A stretch of DNA of 64,000 nt, from positions 59,478 to 123,477 of the forward strand of contig QHSX01000046.1 of the NCBI GenBank assembly GCA_003221695.1. Reading direction: 5' to 3'. The DNA comes from Candidatus Rokuibacteriota bacterium. Its GTDB lineage: Bacteria > Methylomirabilota > Methylomirabilia > Rokubacteriales > CSP1-6. Each line of letters opens with the position of its first letter. The stretch's first letter is position 1. The notes under the pieces are model-generated. The model was not told the DNA's origin, did no database searches, and saw only the letters and a program-made list of their open reading frames with translations. Positions 47,093 to 55,943 of this stretch are shown here, one piece after another. Made by a program: the position numbers and the translations under genes.

Positions 47093-47542
47093 ATGCCCAG
47101 GGTCATCACGCCGCGGGAGTTCGGCAAGCCGCTCGGCATGTATTCCCACGGGATGGCGGCCCCGGCCGGCGAGATCGTCGTGGTCGCCGGACAGGTCGGC
47201 GCGCGCCGCGCGGGCGAGGTGGCGGGCCCGGACGTCGAGTCGCAGACGAAGCAGGCGTTCGAGAACGTCCGCGCCGTCGTCGAGGCCGCCGGCTGCTCGA
47301 TGAAGGACGTCGTCCGCCTCCAGACCTTCCTCACCAGCGCGGATGATATCGGCGGCTTCATGAAGGCGCGCCAGGAGGTGTTCGCCACGTACTTTCCGGA
47401 CGGCGCGTACCCGCCCAACACGCTGCTGGTGGTCAGCCGGCTCGTGCGTCCCGAGCTCCGGGTCGAGATCGAGGCGATGGCTGTGCGCGCGCGCGCCGCC
47501 GCCCGGCGCCCGCCGGTCGTGCGGCGGCGGGCGCGGCGCTAG
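47093..47542 (+). CDS. RidA/YjgF family protein
   Basis: A 149-residue Rid-family protein (VVVAGQVGARRAGEVAGPD; FENVRAVVEAAGCSMKDVV; RQEVFATYFPDGAYPPNTLL; the VVSRLVRPELRVEIEAMAV end). Many Rid members deaminate reactive enamines, and others occur in aromatic catabolic operons with unclear roles. It has a basic C-terminal tail (RARAAARRPPVVRRRARR) not typical of the family. GGGAGGGG precedes the ATG by about seven bases. It lies between boxB and the CoA ligase, so a protective or intermediate-processing role in this pathway is likely but unproved. Confidence 0.87.
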   Translation: MPRVITPREFGKPLGMYSHGMAAPAGEIVVVAGQVGARRAGEVAGPDVESQTKQAFENVRAVVEAAGCSMKDVVRLQTFLTSADDIGGFMKARQEVFATYFPDGAYPPNTLLVVSRLVRPELRVEIEAMAVRARAAARRPPVVRRRARR

Positions 47543-47572
47543 GCCCCGCCGACGGGACCGAGGGAGCCAGCC

Positions 47573-49123
47573 ATGAACGCGTCGGACGTCTTGCCCGCGC
47601 AGTTCAACGTCGCCGCCTGGTTCGTCGACCGGAACGTCACGGAGGGCCGCGGCGCCTCACCGGCGTTCCTCTACGAGCACCGGACGCTCACGTACGCCGA
47701 CGTCCAGGAGCTCGTCAACCGCACGGGCAACGCGCTCCTCGAGCTCGGCGTCGAGATGGAGACCCGGGTCCTCATGCTCTGTCTCGACGCGCCGGAGTTC
47801 ATCGGGACGTTCTGGGGCGCGATCAAGATCGGCGCCGTCCCGGTCCCGGTGAACACGCTGATGCGCACCGCCGACTACCTCTACTTCCTCACCGACAGCC
47901 GCGCGAAGGTCGCCGTCATCTCGGCCCCGCTGCTCGCCGAGGCCGCGCCGGCGCTCGTCGAGGCCAAGCGCCTCAAGCACGTGCTAATCGCCGGCGGGAA
48001 CCACGGGCAGTTCATGTCCTTCGAGGACCGGATCGCCAAGGCGTCGGCGACGCTCGAGGCGGTGCCCACGTCGCGGGACGACGCCGCCTACTGGCAGTAC
48101 TCCTCGGGGTCCACCGGGTTCCCGAAGGGCGCGATCCACCTGCATCACGACATGGTGGTCTGCTGTGAGACCTACGGGAAGCAGGTGCTCGCCATCCAGC
48201 CATCCGATCGAGTCTACTCGGCGGCGAAGCTCTTCTTCGCCTACGGGCTCGGCGCCACCGGCTTCCTCCCGATGAGCGTGGGCGCGCAGAGCGTGCTGTC
48301 CCCCCACCGGCCGACGCCGGAGTCCGTGTTCGAGACCATCGCGCGCTACCGCCCGACGCTCTTCTTCGGCGTGCCGACCCTCTACGCCGGCATGCTCGCC
48401 GTCAAGGACGCCGGGGCGCGGTTCGACACCTCCTCGCTGCGGCTCTGCGTGTCGGCGGGCGAGGCGCTGCCGGACGAGATCTACAAGCGGTGGCACGACC
48501 GCTTCGGCGTCGAGATCATCGACGGCATCGGCACCACCGAGATCGGCTACATCTTCATCTCGAACCGCCCGGGCCTGACGCGTCCCGGCTCGTCCGGGCT
48601 GCCGGTGCCGGGCTACGAGCTCGCGATCGTGGACGACGAGGGGCGCCCCGTGCCACAGGGCGAGATCGGCAACCTCCGCGTCAAGGGCGACTCCACGATG
48701 GCGTACTACTGGAACAAGCACGAGAAGACCAAGGAGGCGCTCTTCGGCCCGTGGATCCAGACGGGTGACAAGTACTACGCGGACAAGGACGGCTACTTCT
48801 GGTACTGCGGCCGCTCGGACGACATGCTCAAGGTCGGCGGTATCTGGGTCTCGCCGGTCGAGGTCGAGGCGACGCTCGTGCGCCATCCCGCCGTGCTCGA
48901 AGCGGCGGTGGTCGGCCAGGAGGACTCCGACCGGCTCGTCAAGCCGAAGGCGTTCGTCGTCCTGAAGGAGCCCTGGAGAGCGTCCGATGAGCTCGCGAAC
49001 GAGCTCAAGGCCTTCGTGAAGGACAAGATCGCGCCCTACAAGTACCCCCGCTGGATCGAGTTCGCCGGCCAGCTGCCGAAGACCGCGACGGGCAAGATCC
49101 AGCGCTTCAAGCTACGCGGCTGA
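47573..49123 (+). CDS. Benzoate-CoA ligase family protein
   Basis: A 516-residue AMP-forming ligase of the benzoate-CoA ligase family: FNVAAWFVDRNVTEGRG at the N-terminus, P-loop YSSGSTGFPKGAIHLHHDM, FFAYGLGATGFLPMSVGA, GIGTTEIGYIF, and KTATGKIQRFKLR at the end. It would make the CoA thioester that enters the pathway. With hcr genes in the same operon, 4-hydroxybenzoate is the likely substrate, with benzoate as an alternative. A PaaK-like ligase follows after 16 bases, so there are two ligases in series. Confidence 0.9.
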   Translation: MNASDVLPAQFNVAAWFVDRNVTEGRGASPAFLYEHRTLTYADVQELVNRTGNALLELGVEMETRVLMLCLDAPEFIGTFWGAIKIGAVPVPVNTLMRTADYLYFLTDSRAKVAVISAPLLAEAAPALVEAKRLKHVLIAGGNHGQFMSFEDRIAKASATLEAVPTSRDDAAYWQYSSGSTGFPKGAIHLHHDMVVCCETYGKQVLAIQPSDRVYSAAKLFFAYGLGATGFLPMSVGAQSVLSPHRPTPESVFETIARYRPTLFFGVPTLYAGMLAVKDAGARFDTSSLRLCVSAGEALPDEIYKRWHDRFGVEIIDGIGTTEIGYIFISNRPGLTRPGSSGLPVPGYELAIVDDEGRPVPQGEIGNLRVKGDSTMAYYWNKHEKTKEALFGPWIQTGDKYYADKDGYFWYCGRSDDMLKVGGIWVSPVEVEATLVRHPAVLEAAVVGQEDSDRLVKPKAFVVLKEPWRASDELANELKAFVKDKIAPYKYPRWIEFAGQLPKTATGKIQRFKLRG

Positions 49124-49139
49124 GCGCGAGGCCGCACGC

Positions 49140-50417
49140 GTGTTCGATCGCGCGTTGGAGACACTGCCGCCCGAGCAGGTGTCCGCGCACCAGTGGCGGC
49201 GTCTCCTGGCCATGGCGCGCGAGCTGCTCCAGTCCAATCCGTTCGTCCGTGCGAAGTGGCGTGCCGCGGGCGTCCGCTCGGTCGACGACCTCGCGGGCTG
49301 GGACGACTTCCGGCGGCTGCCCCATATGCGCAAGGTCGAGATCGTCGACGATCAGGTGGCGCACCCCCCCTTCGGGAGCAACCTCACGTACCCCCTCGAG
49401 CGCTACGTGCGTGTCCACCAGACCTCGGGCACGAGCGGGCAGCCGATTCGCTGGCTCGACACGCCGGAGTCGTGGGAGTGGTGGGCGCGTTGCTGGGGGT
49501 TCGTCCTGCGCGGGGCGGGCGTCGAGCCGGCGGACCGCATCTTCTTCCCGTTCTCGTTCGGGCTGTTCATCGGCTTCTGGGCGGGCTTCGAGGGCGCGCG
49601 TGCCCTGGGGGCGCTCGCAATCCCCGGCGGCGGCCAGGACTCCGCGACGCGGCTCGCCTGGATGCAGGCGCTCGGGGCGACCGTGCTCGTGTGCACGCCG
49701 TCTTACGCGCTCCACCTGATCGAGGTGGCGCGCGAGCGCGGCCAGGACCTCTCCCAGGGGTGCGTGCGACTCACCGTCCACGCCGGCGAGCCGGGCGCCT
49801 CCATTCCCCCGGTGCGCGCACGCATCGAGGCAGGGTGGGGCGCGCGGGCGTACGATCATGCGGGCATGACCGAGGTCGGTGCCTACGGCTACGAGTGCGC
49901 CGAGCAGGCCGGGCTCCACGTCAACGAGTCCGAGTTCATCGCGGAGGTCATCGACCCGACGACCGGAGGCCCCGCGCAGGACGGCGAGCTCGTCCTCACC
50001 AACCTCGGGCGCGTCGGCTCGCCCGTGATCCGCTACCGCACCGGCGACCGCGTGCGGGTCGTCGCGGCGCCGTGTGCGTGCGGCCGCACGTTCGTGCGGC
50101 TCGGCGGCGGCATCCTCGGCCGGCTCGACGACATGCTCATCGTCCGGGGCGTGAACGTCTTTCCCGCGGCGATCGAGGGTGTCGTCCGGCGCTTTCCGGC
50201 GGTCGACGAGTTTCAGATCGAGGTCTTCCGCGACGGTCAGCTCGACGAGGTCCGGGTGCTGGTCGAGCTCGAAGACACCGCAGGCGTGCGCCGCGTCCAG
50301 GAGGCGCTCCGCGAGACGCTCGGTATCCGCCTTGAGGTCGCGGCCGTGCCCCCGCGCAGCCTTCCTCGCTACGAGCTCAAGGCGCGCCGCGTTGTGCGTC
50401 GAGCGCCGGACGGGTGA
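49140..50417 (+). CDS. Phenylacetate-CoA ligase family protein
   Basis: A 425-residue PaaK-branch ligase: the loop TSGTSGQPIRWLDTPE, the VHAGEPGASIPPVRARIEA stretch, CACGRTFVRLGGGILGRLDD, and the C-terminal lid ending LPRYELKARRVV. It is paralogous to the protein at 15952-17277 (shared LGCTPSYAL/VCTPSYALHL and AGEPGASIP segments). It is the last gene of the hcr-box unit and might activate a different aromatic acid. The start is GTG 49140. Confidence 0.87.
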   Translation: MFDRALETLPPEQVSAHQWRRLLAMARELLQSNPFVRAKWRAAGVRSVDDLAGWDDFRRLPHMRKVEIVDDQVAHPPFGSNLTYPLERYVRVHQTSGTSGQPIRWLDTPESWEWWARCWGFVLRGAGVEPADRIFFPFSFGLFIGFWAGFEGARALGALAIPGGGQDSATRLAWMQALGATVLVCTPSYALHLIEVARERGQDLSQGCVRLTVHAGEPGASIPPVRARIEAGWGARAYDHAGMTEVGAYGYECAEQAGLHVNESEFIAEVIDPTTGGPAQDGELVLTNLGRVGSPVIRYRTGDRVRVVAAPCACGRTFVRLGGGILGRLDDMLIVRGVNVFPAAIEGVVRRFPAVDEFQIEVFRDGQLDEVRVLVELEDTAGVRRVQEALRETLGIRLEVAAVPPRSLPRYELKARRVVRRAPDG

Positions 50418-50508
50418 CCGTCGGCGCCACGGCCGGCGGGGCGGTCGCGGCGCTGAACAAGCGGATGATCATCCCGGCCCGCTTCGGCTATCATGCTCGA
50501 AGGGCGTG

Positions 50509-52587
50509 ATGGAGCCAGGCCGCCGCGGACACAAGAAGACTGACGCTGCCGAGACCGCCCCCGCGGTGCCGATGGCGTTCGGCTCGACCGTCACTCTGCT
50601 CTTCAGCGACATCCGGGGATTCACGGAATATACCAACCAGCACGGCGACGAAGCCGCGTTCCAGGTCCTGCAGGAGCACAACGCGATCGTCCGCAAGCAG
50701 ATCGAGACGTTCGGCGGCCAGGTCGTGAAGACCCAGGGCGACAGCTTCATGGTCGCCTTCACGACCGCGAAAGGCGCCATCATCTGCGCCGTCGCGATCC
50801 AGGCCGCCCTGGGTGCGGCGAATCGGAGCCAAACCGGGACCCGGATCGCCATCGGCATCGGCATCAACACCGGCGAGCCGATCCAGGAAGGCGGTGACTT
50901 CTTCGGGGGGATGGTGAACCTGGCCGCCCGCATCTGTGCGGCGGCGGGCCCGGGCGAGATCTTCATCGCGGAGACGACGCGCTACGTCGCCGGCCGGATC
51001 GACTCGATCGACTACGTCGATCGGGGGCTCCACGAGCTCAAGGGCTTTCAGGAGCCGCAGCGGTTGATCGAGGTGCGCTGGCAATCGTCCGCGGCTGAGG
51101 CGCCGTCCGGTGCGGAAGAGAAAGAGACCGCGGCCGCGATCCAGCACGCGATCGACGTGCTGAACCGCGTGCTCAGCATCACCCACAAGGACGATCCGGT
51201 GTTCCGTCCGCTCGTCGAGTGCCAGGCCAAGGCGAGCGACCTGAAGTTGACGCTTTCTCGTTCCGCCTCCACCCAGGGCCAGAGCACACAGCGGCTCCAG
51301 GAGGCGATCCGCCCGTTCGAGGACTTCGTCACGCTCCTCGTCGAGCGGGACACGCTGGAGGAACAGCGCTCGGCGCAGCTCGAGACCACCGTCGCCCGCT
51401 CGTTCGGCTGGCCGCTGGTGACTGCCAACGCGCGGGGGCGACTGGCGTTCGGCGGGGTGGAGCCGCGCGTGGCGGCGCCGCCGCCGGCGCCCCCACCGAC
51501 GCCGACGCGGCCACCCGCGCCCTCGCCGACGCGGACGCCGGCGCCTCCGCGCTCGCCCGCGCCTCCGCGCGCGCCTGCGCCGTTGCGCGCGCCTGCGCCC
51601 GCGCCTCCGCCCGCGTCGACGCAGAGGCCCGCGCCGAAGGCGACCGAGGTCCCGGCTGCACCGGTTGCTCCCCGCACGCCCGTGGTCGCGCCGCCGCCCG
51701 TGGTGACGGTCGACCGGCGCGCGGCGGGTGTGCGCTGGTGGGCGGCCGCGTGCGCGGCCTGGAACGAGTGGAAGTCGTCGGGCATCGCGTGGGCGTACGC
51801 GCTCCGAGGCGTCCTCGCGCAGCACCCGCACCTGCTCGCCGTGCCGATCCGGGAAAGCGCCGAGTACGACGAGGGGCGGTTGGCCGCCGGCTACTTCCTG
51901 CTCCTCGAGCACGTCGAGCACCAGTCGCCGTCGTTCGTGCAGACGGCTGTCGAGCGGGCGGCCGCCCAGGCCGGTGGCGCCGTGGCGCCCGAGGCGCTCG
52001 GGCGAGCGCTCTACGGGCTCCTCGTCGCCGACGGCCGGCTCCGGGAGACGTACGCGGCCTTCGTGGCCGACGCCATGGGGACGGCCATCCCGCACCCGGG
52101 CTTTTGGGCCGACGTCGGCATCGTCGAGCACGAGGACGCAACCGACATCGTCACGCGCTCCGGCCGCAGTGTCGGCGACGCCCAAGCGCAGACCCGGCGG
52201 GTCACCGACCAAAAGACGCGCTTCGCCGAGTGGCAATTCACGGTGGCGCTGGGGGCACTCACCGCGCGCTTCTTCTACGTCCGGCCGGGGGAGCTCAAGA
52301 GCCAGCATGACGTCGAGATCAAGGTCACGGCGCGCGGCCAGCCGTCAGACCACGCCTGGTACGTCGCGCTGAAGACGAGCCTCGTCGTCCGCTCCGAGCC
52401 GAAGCGGATCGGACTGAAGGGCGTCGACCTCAAGTGGCTGGGCCGAGAAATTGCCGGCGTCTGGGTCGGCGTCTTCAACCCCGATCCGGAGGTTCCGGCG
52501 ACTTACGAGGTCGCCATCGCCGTGCGGCCGCCCGGAGGGTCGGTGCGGAAGTCGTCGCCGTTCGCGCCGCCCGGACGCGGACGCTAG
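50509..52587 (+). CDS. Class III adenylate/guanylate cyclase fused to an unknown domain
   Basis: A 692-residue protein. Residues 25-210 form a class III cyclase domain, with metal ligands D34 (LLFSDIRGFT) and D78 (KTQGDSFMVAF), and the N/R pair in GMVNLAARICAAAGPGEI. K74 in the substrate pocket favours ATP over GTP. A helical stretch (about 215-310) leads to an 80-residue Pro/Ala linker (about 321-401). The final 290 residues form a domain I do not recognise, with WKSSGIAWAYALRGVL, EYDEGRLAAGYFLLLEHVE, a FAEWQFTVALGALTARFFYV strand and a C-terminal beta-rich part. No membrane helix is seen. The start is ATG 50509 (or GTG 50506). Confidence 0.82.
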   Translation: MEPGRRGHKKTDAAETAPAVPMAFGSTVTLLFSDIRGFTEYTNQHGDEAAFQVLQEHNAIVRKQIETFGGQVVKTQGDSFMVAFTTAKGAIICAVAIQAALGAANRSQTGTRIAIGIGINTGEPIQEGGDFFGGMVNLAARICAAAGPGEIFIAETTRYVAGRIDSIDYVDRGLHELKGFQEPQRLIEVRWQSSAAEAPSGAEEKETAAAIQHAIDVLNRVLSITHKDDPVFRPLVECQAKASDLKLTLSRSASTQGQSTQRLQEAIRPFEDFVTLLVERDTLEEQRSAQLETTVARSFGWPLVTANARGRLAFGGVEPRVAAPPPAPPPTPTRPPAPSPTRTPAPPRSPAPPRAPAPLRAPAPAPPPASTQRPAPKATEVPAAPVAPRTPVVAPPPVVTVDRRAAGVRWWAAACAAWNEWKSSGIAWAYALRGVLAQHPHLLAVPIRESAEYDEGRLAAGYFLLLEHVEHQSPSFVQTAVERAAAQAGGAVAPEALGRALYGLLVADGRLRETYAAFVADAMGTAIPHPGFWADVGIVEHEDATDIVTRSGRSVGDAQAQTRRVTDQKTRFAEWQFTVALGALTARFFYVRPGELKSQHDVEIKVTARGQPSDHAWYVALKTSLVVRSEPKRIGLKGVDLKWLGREIAGVWVGVFNPDPEVPATYEVAIAVRPPGGSVRKSSPFAPPGRGR

Positions 52588-53144
52588 TCGCCTCGCCGCG
52601 CGGCCGGCGCCGCGCCGTTGCGTGGATCGTTGGCGCGGCTCTGGCAGCGATCGTCGCCGCCGCGTTCACGGCCGCCTTCGTCGCGGGGCACTACGAGGCG
52701 CGGCTCGGGCAGATGGCCCGCGAGCTCGCCGCGACCCGCCAGCGGATGCAGCGCGAGGTCGCCGACCTGAACGATGCGCTCGCCGCCTATCGGAGCGCGG
52801 CGGATCTGCTGCGCGACCCGACGACGCGGGTGGTGATGCTCCGCGGCGTCGGCCCGAGTCCCGGAGCGACCGGCCGGGTCATCTGGAACCAGGCGGCGGG
52901 TGGCCAGCTCTTCGCCGCGAACCTGCCGTCGGTGCCGCAGGGCAAGGCGTACGTGCTGTGGATGATCGGCGCGGGGTCGCCACGGCCCGCGGGCGTCTTC
53001 AGGGTCGACGCCGAGGGGCGGGCGACTCACCACGTGGCGCCGGCCGAGGGCGGGGAGCCCGTCGAGGCCTTCGCCGTCACTCTCGAGCCGGAGCGCGGTG
53101 TGCCAGCGCCGACCGGCCCGAGGGTCCTGGCCTCGGCGAAGTAG
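52434..53144 (+). CDS. RskA-like (anti-sigma-K C-terminal domain) membrane protein
   Basis: The recognisable part begins near 52590: a membrane span (RRRAVAWIVGAALAAIVAAAF), a coiled-coil-like stretch (ARLGQMARELAATRQRMQRE), and the anti-sigma-K C-terminal domain (RVIWNQAAGGQLFAANLPSV; KAYVLWMIG; GVFRVDAEGRATHH). No ATG or GTG lies close to the membrane span; the only standard start in frame is GTG 52434, which overlaps the cyclase by 154 bases and adds an arginine-rich, unconserved N-terminus. No zinc-binding anti-sigma N-domain and no sigma-factor gene are present. It may be a remnant of an anti-sigma gene or use an atypical start codon. Confidence 0.6.
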   Translation: MAGPRNCRRLGRRLQPRSGGSGDLRGRHRRAAARRVGAEVVAVRAARTRTLVASPRGRRRAVAWIVGAALAAIVAAAFTAAFVAGHYEARLGQMARELAATRQRMQREVADLNDALAAYRSAADLLRDPTTRVVMLRGVGPSPGATGRVIWNQAAGGQLFAANLPSVPQGKAYVLWMIGAGSPRPAGVFRVDAEGRATHHVAPAEGGEPVEAFAVTLEPERGVPAPTGPRVLASAK

Positions 53145-53205
53145 CTCGTACGCCCTGGGGTATACTGCGAACGACGTCGATCACGCGCGCCGAAGGAGCC
53201 CCCCG

Positions 53206-53751
53206 ATGAGTCTGCCGAAGCCGATCGAGACGCTGTGGAATGAGCTCCAGGCCGTGCGCGCCGAAGTTCTCGGGGAAGTGGAAGGGCTCGGACAGCGCCA
53301 GGCGGATTGGAAGCCGAGCGCGAAGGATTGGTCGGTCGGCGAGATCATCGACCATCTGACGGCCGCCGAGGTCGCGACCGGCAAGCTCACCACGAAGCTC
53401 ACCAAGGAGGCGGGAGCGGCGGGAACGCTCGCGCCGTGGCCGGGCGACCTCACGGCGTTGGCGCCGCTCCCGCCCGATCCGCCCGGGCCGGCGGACGCGC
53501 CGGAGGTGGTGAGGCCGTCACCCGGGAAGGCGCTGGGCGAGCTGATCGCGACCATGAAGGCCACGCGGGAGCGGAGCCGACAGTCCGTCGAGAAGCTCGC
53601 GACCGTCGATCCGCGCACGCTCCGCTTCAAGCACTTCCGCCTCGGTGATCTCGACCTCGCGCAGTGGTGGGAGCTTCAGCGCCGACACGACGCGATCCAC
53701 CTCGCCCAGATCCGCGACGTCAAGCGTGCGGCGGGGTTTCCGAAGGCGTGA
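53206..53751 (+). CDS. DinB-family metal-dependent protein
   Basis: A 181-residue four-helix-bundle protein of the DinB superfamily. Candidate metal ligands are the His in IIDHLTAAE and the two His in RRHDAIHLAQIRDV. AAGGAG lies just before ATG 53206. Functions in the superfamily range from thiol transfer (bacillithiol, mycothiol) to unknown; none can be assigned here. A TATACT -10-like element lies at 53161-53166, but no good -35 is visible. Confidence 0.83.
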   Translation: MSLPKPIETLWNELQAVRAEVLGEVEGLGQRQADWKPSAKDWSVGEIIDHLTAAEVATGKLTTKLTKEAGAAGTLAPWPGDLTALAPLPPDPPGPADAPEVVRPSPGKALGELIATMKATRERSRQSVEKLATVDPRTLRFKHFRLGDLDLAQWWELQRRHDAIHLAQIRDVKRAAGFPKA

Positions 53752-53767
53752 CGCGCGAGGCGAGGCG

Positions 53768-54025
53768 GTGAAGGTCATTCTGCGAAACCCCCGGCGTGAG
53801 GTCGAGATGCCGGGCGAGCGTCGCGTGAAGGACGTGCTGCGTGAGCTCGACATCCTCCCGGAGACGGTCCTCGTGATCCGTGGCGACGAGTTGATCACGC
53901 CCGACCAGGTCGTCCGCGACGCGGACATCATCGAGCTGAGGCCGGTCATGAGCGGGGGGAGCCAGATCGCACCCGGGGCCGGCCACCCACCGACCGCACC
54001 GGCCTTGCGGCCCTCGTTACCATGA
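53768..54025 (+). CDS. ttuB: TtuB-like sulfur-carrier protein with C-terminal extension
   Basis: An 85-residue ubiquitin-fold sulfur carrier (MoaD/ThiS/TtuB superfamily): VKVILRNPRREVEMPGERRV, TVLVIRGDELITPDQVVRD, then IELRPVMSGG. Its neighbour, a TtuA-like thiolase for tRNA, identifies the TtuB branch. Carriers of this type must end in Gly-Gly to be adenylated and thiocarboxylated, but here 21 more residues (starting SQIAPGAGHPP) follow G64. They would have to be removed, or the carrier must work differently. GTG 53768 follows dinB after 16 bases; the stop overlaps ttuA as ATGA. Confidence 0.8.
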   Translation: MKVILRNPRREVEMPGERRVKDVLRELDILPETVLVIRGDELITPDQVVRDADIIELRPVMSGGSQIAPGAGHPPTAPALRPSLP

Positions 54026-54924
54026 AGTGCCGGAAGTGCGGCGGGACGGCGGTGCTCGAGCTGCGCCGCCACAACGCCGCCTTCTGCGCCCCGGACTTCC
54101 TCGACTTCTTCCGGAACCAGGTCCGTGAGGCGATCCGCAAGCACCGCATGCTCGAGCCGGAGGAGCAGGTGCTCGTCGCCGTCTCGGGGGGCAAGGACTC
54201 GCTCGCGCTCTGGGACGTGCTGATCGACGAGGGGTACCGGACGACGGGCCTCTACCTCGACCTCGGCATCTTCGACTACTCAGTGGACTCCCGGCGGAAG
54301 TGCGAAACGTTCGCGGCCAGGCGCAACGTCCCGTTGATCGTGGCCTCCGTGGCCGAGGAGGTCGGCGCGCCGGTCCCCGTCATCAAGAACGTCACGCGAC
54401 GGCCCCCCTGCTCGGGCTGCGGCCTCTCGAAGCGCTACCTCATGAACCGCGTCGCCCTCGACCACGGCCTCGGCGTCGTCGCGACCGGCCACAACCTCGA
54501 CGACGAGGCGGCGACACTGTTCGGCTCGATCACGCACTGGCAGACCGACGCGCTCGCGCGCCAGTCGCCCGCGCTGCCGTCCACTCACGCGAAGCTGGCT
54601 CGGCGCGTGAAGCCGCTCTATCGCCTCTCCGAGCTCGAGACGTCCGCGTACGCCTTCTTGAGACGGATCGACTACATCGTGGAGGAGTGCCCGTTCGCGA
54701 AGGGGGCCACCTCGATCGCCCACAAGGAGATCCTGAACCGGATGGAGGACGCCTCGCCGGGCGCGAAGCACAATTTCCTGTTCGGCTTTCTCGAGAAGGC
54801 CCGCGCGGCGTTCGAGCGCGCCGAGGCGGTCCCACTCCGCGAGTGCGTGCGCTGCGGCCAGGTCACCACCGGGACGGTCTGCGCCTTCTGCAAGCTCGCC
54901 GACCAGGTCAAGCGGACGTTGTAA
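54022..54924 (+). CDS. ttuA: tRNA 2-thiolation protein TtuA-like (TtcA family)
   Basis: A 300-residue PP-loop ATPase that transfers sulfur to tRNA, in Thermus making 2-thioribothymidine at position 54. It has an N-terminal zinc finger (MKCRKCGG ... FCAP), the PP-loop AVSGGKDSLAL (55-59 region), and three conserved cysteines that likely bind an iron-sulfur cluster: C130 and C133 (PPCSGCG) and C223 (EECPFAKG). A C-terminal zinc ribbon has ECVRCG and VCAFCK. The preceding ttuB-like gene overlaps it by 4 bases, supporting a carrier-enzyme pair. TtuA is best known from thermophiles, so a warm-adapted ancestry is possible. Confidence 0.9.
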   Translation: MKCRKCGGTAVLELRRHNAAFCAPDFLDFFRNQVREAIRKHRMLEPEEQVLVAVSGGKDSLALWDVLIDEGYRTTGLYLDLGIFDYSVDSRRKCETFAARRNVPLIVASVAEEVGAPVPVIKNVTRRPPCSGCGLSKRYLMNRVALDHGLGVVATGHNLDDEAATLFGSITHWQTDALARQSPALPSTHAKLARRVKPLYRLSELETSAYAFLRRIDYIVEECPFAKGATSIAHKEILNRMEDASPGAKHNFLFGFLEKARAAFERAEAVPLRECVRCGQVTTGTVCAFCKLADQVKRTL

Positions 54925-55022
54925 CGCCTACCGCCAGCCCGGCTCATTCCGAGGGTGGCCTGAGGCAAGGACCTCCCGGCTCCGGCCGCCGGTTCCAAGC
55001 GTATCTCGAGCTCAGCGCCGCG

Positions 55023-55904
55023 ATGGCGATCGTCGGAAGCTCGGTCGTCGTCGGCAAGGTCGTCGTGGCGCGCGTCCCCGTCTTCCTGGTGGGGGGCCTG
55101 CGCCTGGCCTTCGCGTGTGTGGTGCTGGTCCCGCTGCTGCTCCTGCTGGAACGGGGCTGGCCGCGGCTCGGCCGCCGCGACCTCGCCGTGCTGGGCCTCC
55201 AGGCGTTCACGGGCATCTTTCTCTTCACGACGCTCCTCCTCTCCGGGCTCAAGCTGACGAGCGCCGCGGCCGCGGGGATCGTGACGAGCACGACGCCAGC
55301 GGTGGGGGGTGCCCTGGCGGTACTCCTCCTCCGTGAGCGCCTGACCCGGGCGCGGGCGGGCGGGATCGCGCTCGCGGTCGTCGGTATCCTGGCGATCAAC
55401 GTCAGCGCCCCGGCCGCGCCGCCCGCCGGGGCGACCGCCCTCCTTGGCAACCTCCTAGTCTTCGGCGCGGTCGTCTCCGAGGCGGTCTTCATCATCTGTG
55501 GACGAGTGGCCGCGGCGCGGGTCGCACCACTCGTCGCCGCCACGACCGTCAGCGTGCTGGGCTTTCTGATGTTCCTGCCGTTCGCGGCCCGCGAGGCGAT
55601 GCGCTTCGGCCTGGCGTCCATCGGCACCGGGGACTGGGTGGCGCTCGCCTACTACGGCTTCGTCGTGACCGTGCTCGCGTTCGTGCTCTGGGCCCGGGGC
55701 CTCGCGGTCGTGCCGGCGAGCACGGCCGCGGTGTTCACCGCGGTGCTCCCGCTCAGCGCGGTCCTGCTCTCCTACGCCGTGCTCGGGGAGGCGTTCGCGT
55801 GGTCCCACCTCCTGGGCGGGGGGTGCGTGGTCGGCGGGATCGTGCTGTTGGCGCGGGAGCCGGGCGAGGGCGGCTTGAGCGGTGGCGGGGTTCCTGTAGA
55901 ATGA
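55023..55904 (+). CDS. EamA/DMT-family transporter
   Basis: A 293-residue inner-membrane protein with about ten hydrophobic helices in two EamA repeats (GLRLAFACVVLVPLLLLLER; LTSAAAAGIVTSTTPAVGGA; TAVLPLSAVLLSYAVLGEAF). The family exports metabolites such as amino acids or nucleotides; no substrate can be named. ATG 55023 gives normal family length, but the first helix begins slightly earlier, so a non-standard start such as CTG 54960 is possible. It lies 98 bases after ttuA. Confidence 0.85.
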   Translation: MAIVGSSVVVGKVVVARVPVFLVGGLRLAFACVVLVPLLLLLERGWPRLGRRDLAVLGLQAFTGIFLFTTLLLSGLKLTSAAAAGIVTSTTPAVGGALAVLLLRERLTRARAGGIALAVVGILAINVSAPAAPPAGATALLGNLLVFGAVVSEAVFIICGRVAAARVAPLVAATTVSVLGFLMFLPFAAREAMRFGLASIGTGDWVALAYYGFVVTVLAFVLWARGLAVVPASTAAVFTAVLPLSAVLLSYAVLGEAFAWSHLLGGGCVVGGIVLLAREPGEGGLSGGGVPVE

Positions 55905-55943
55905 ATCACGGTTCAGTAGACGTCACGACTCGGGGAGGCCCGT

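Noticed and set aside
53951..54025. Programmed -1 frameshift at the G6 run fusing the sulfur carrier to TtuA
   Set aside because: A -1 shift would join the frames, but the run is GGGGGG preceded by C, so it is not a proper slippery heptamer, and ttuA has its own ATG in an ATGA overlap.
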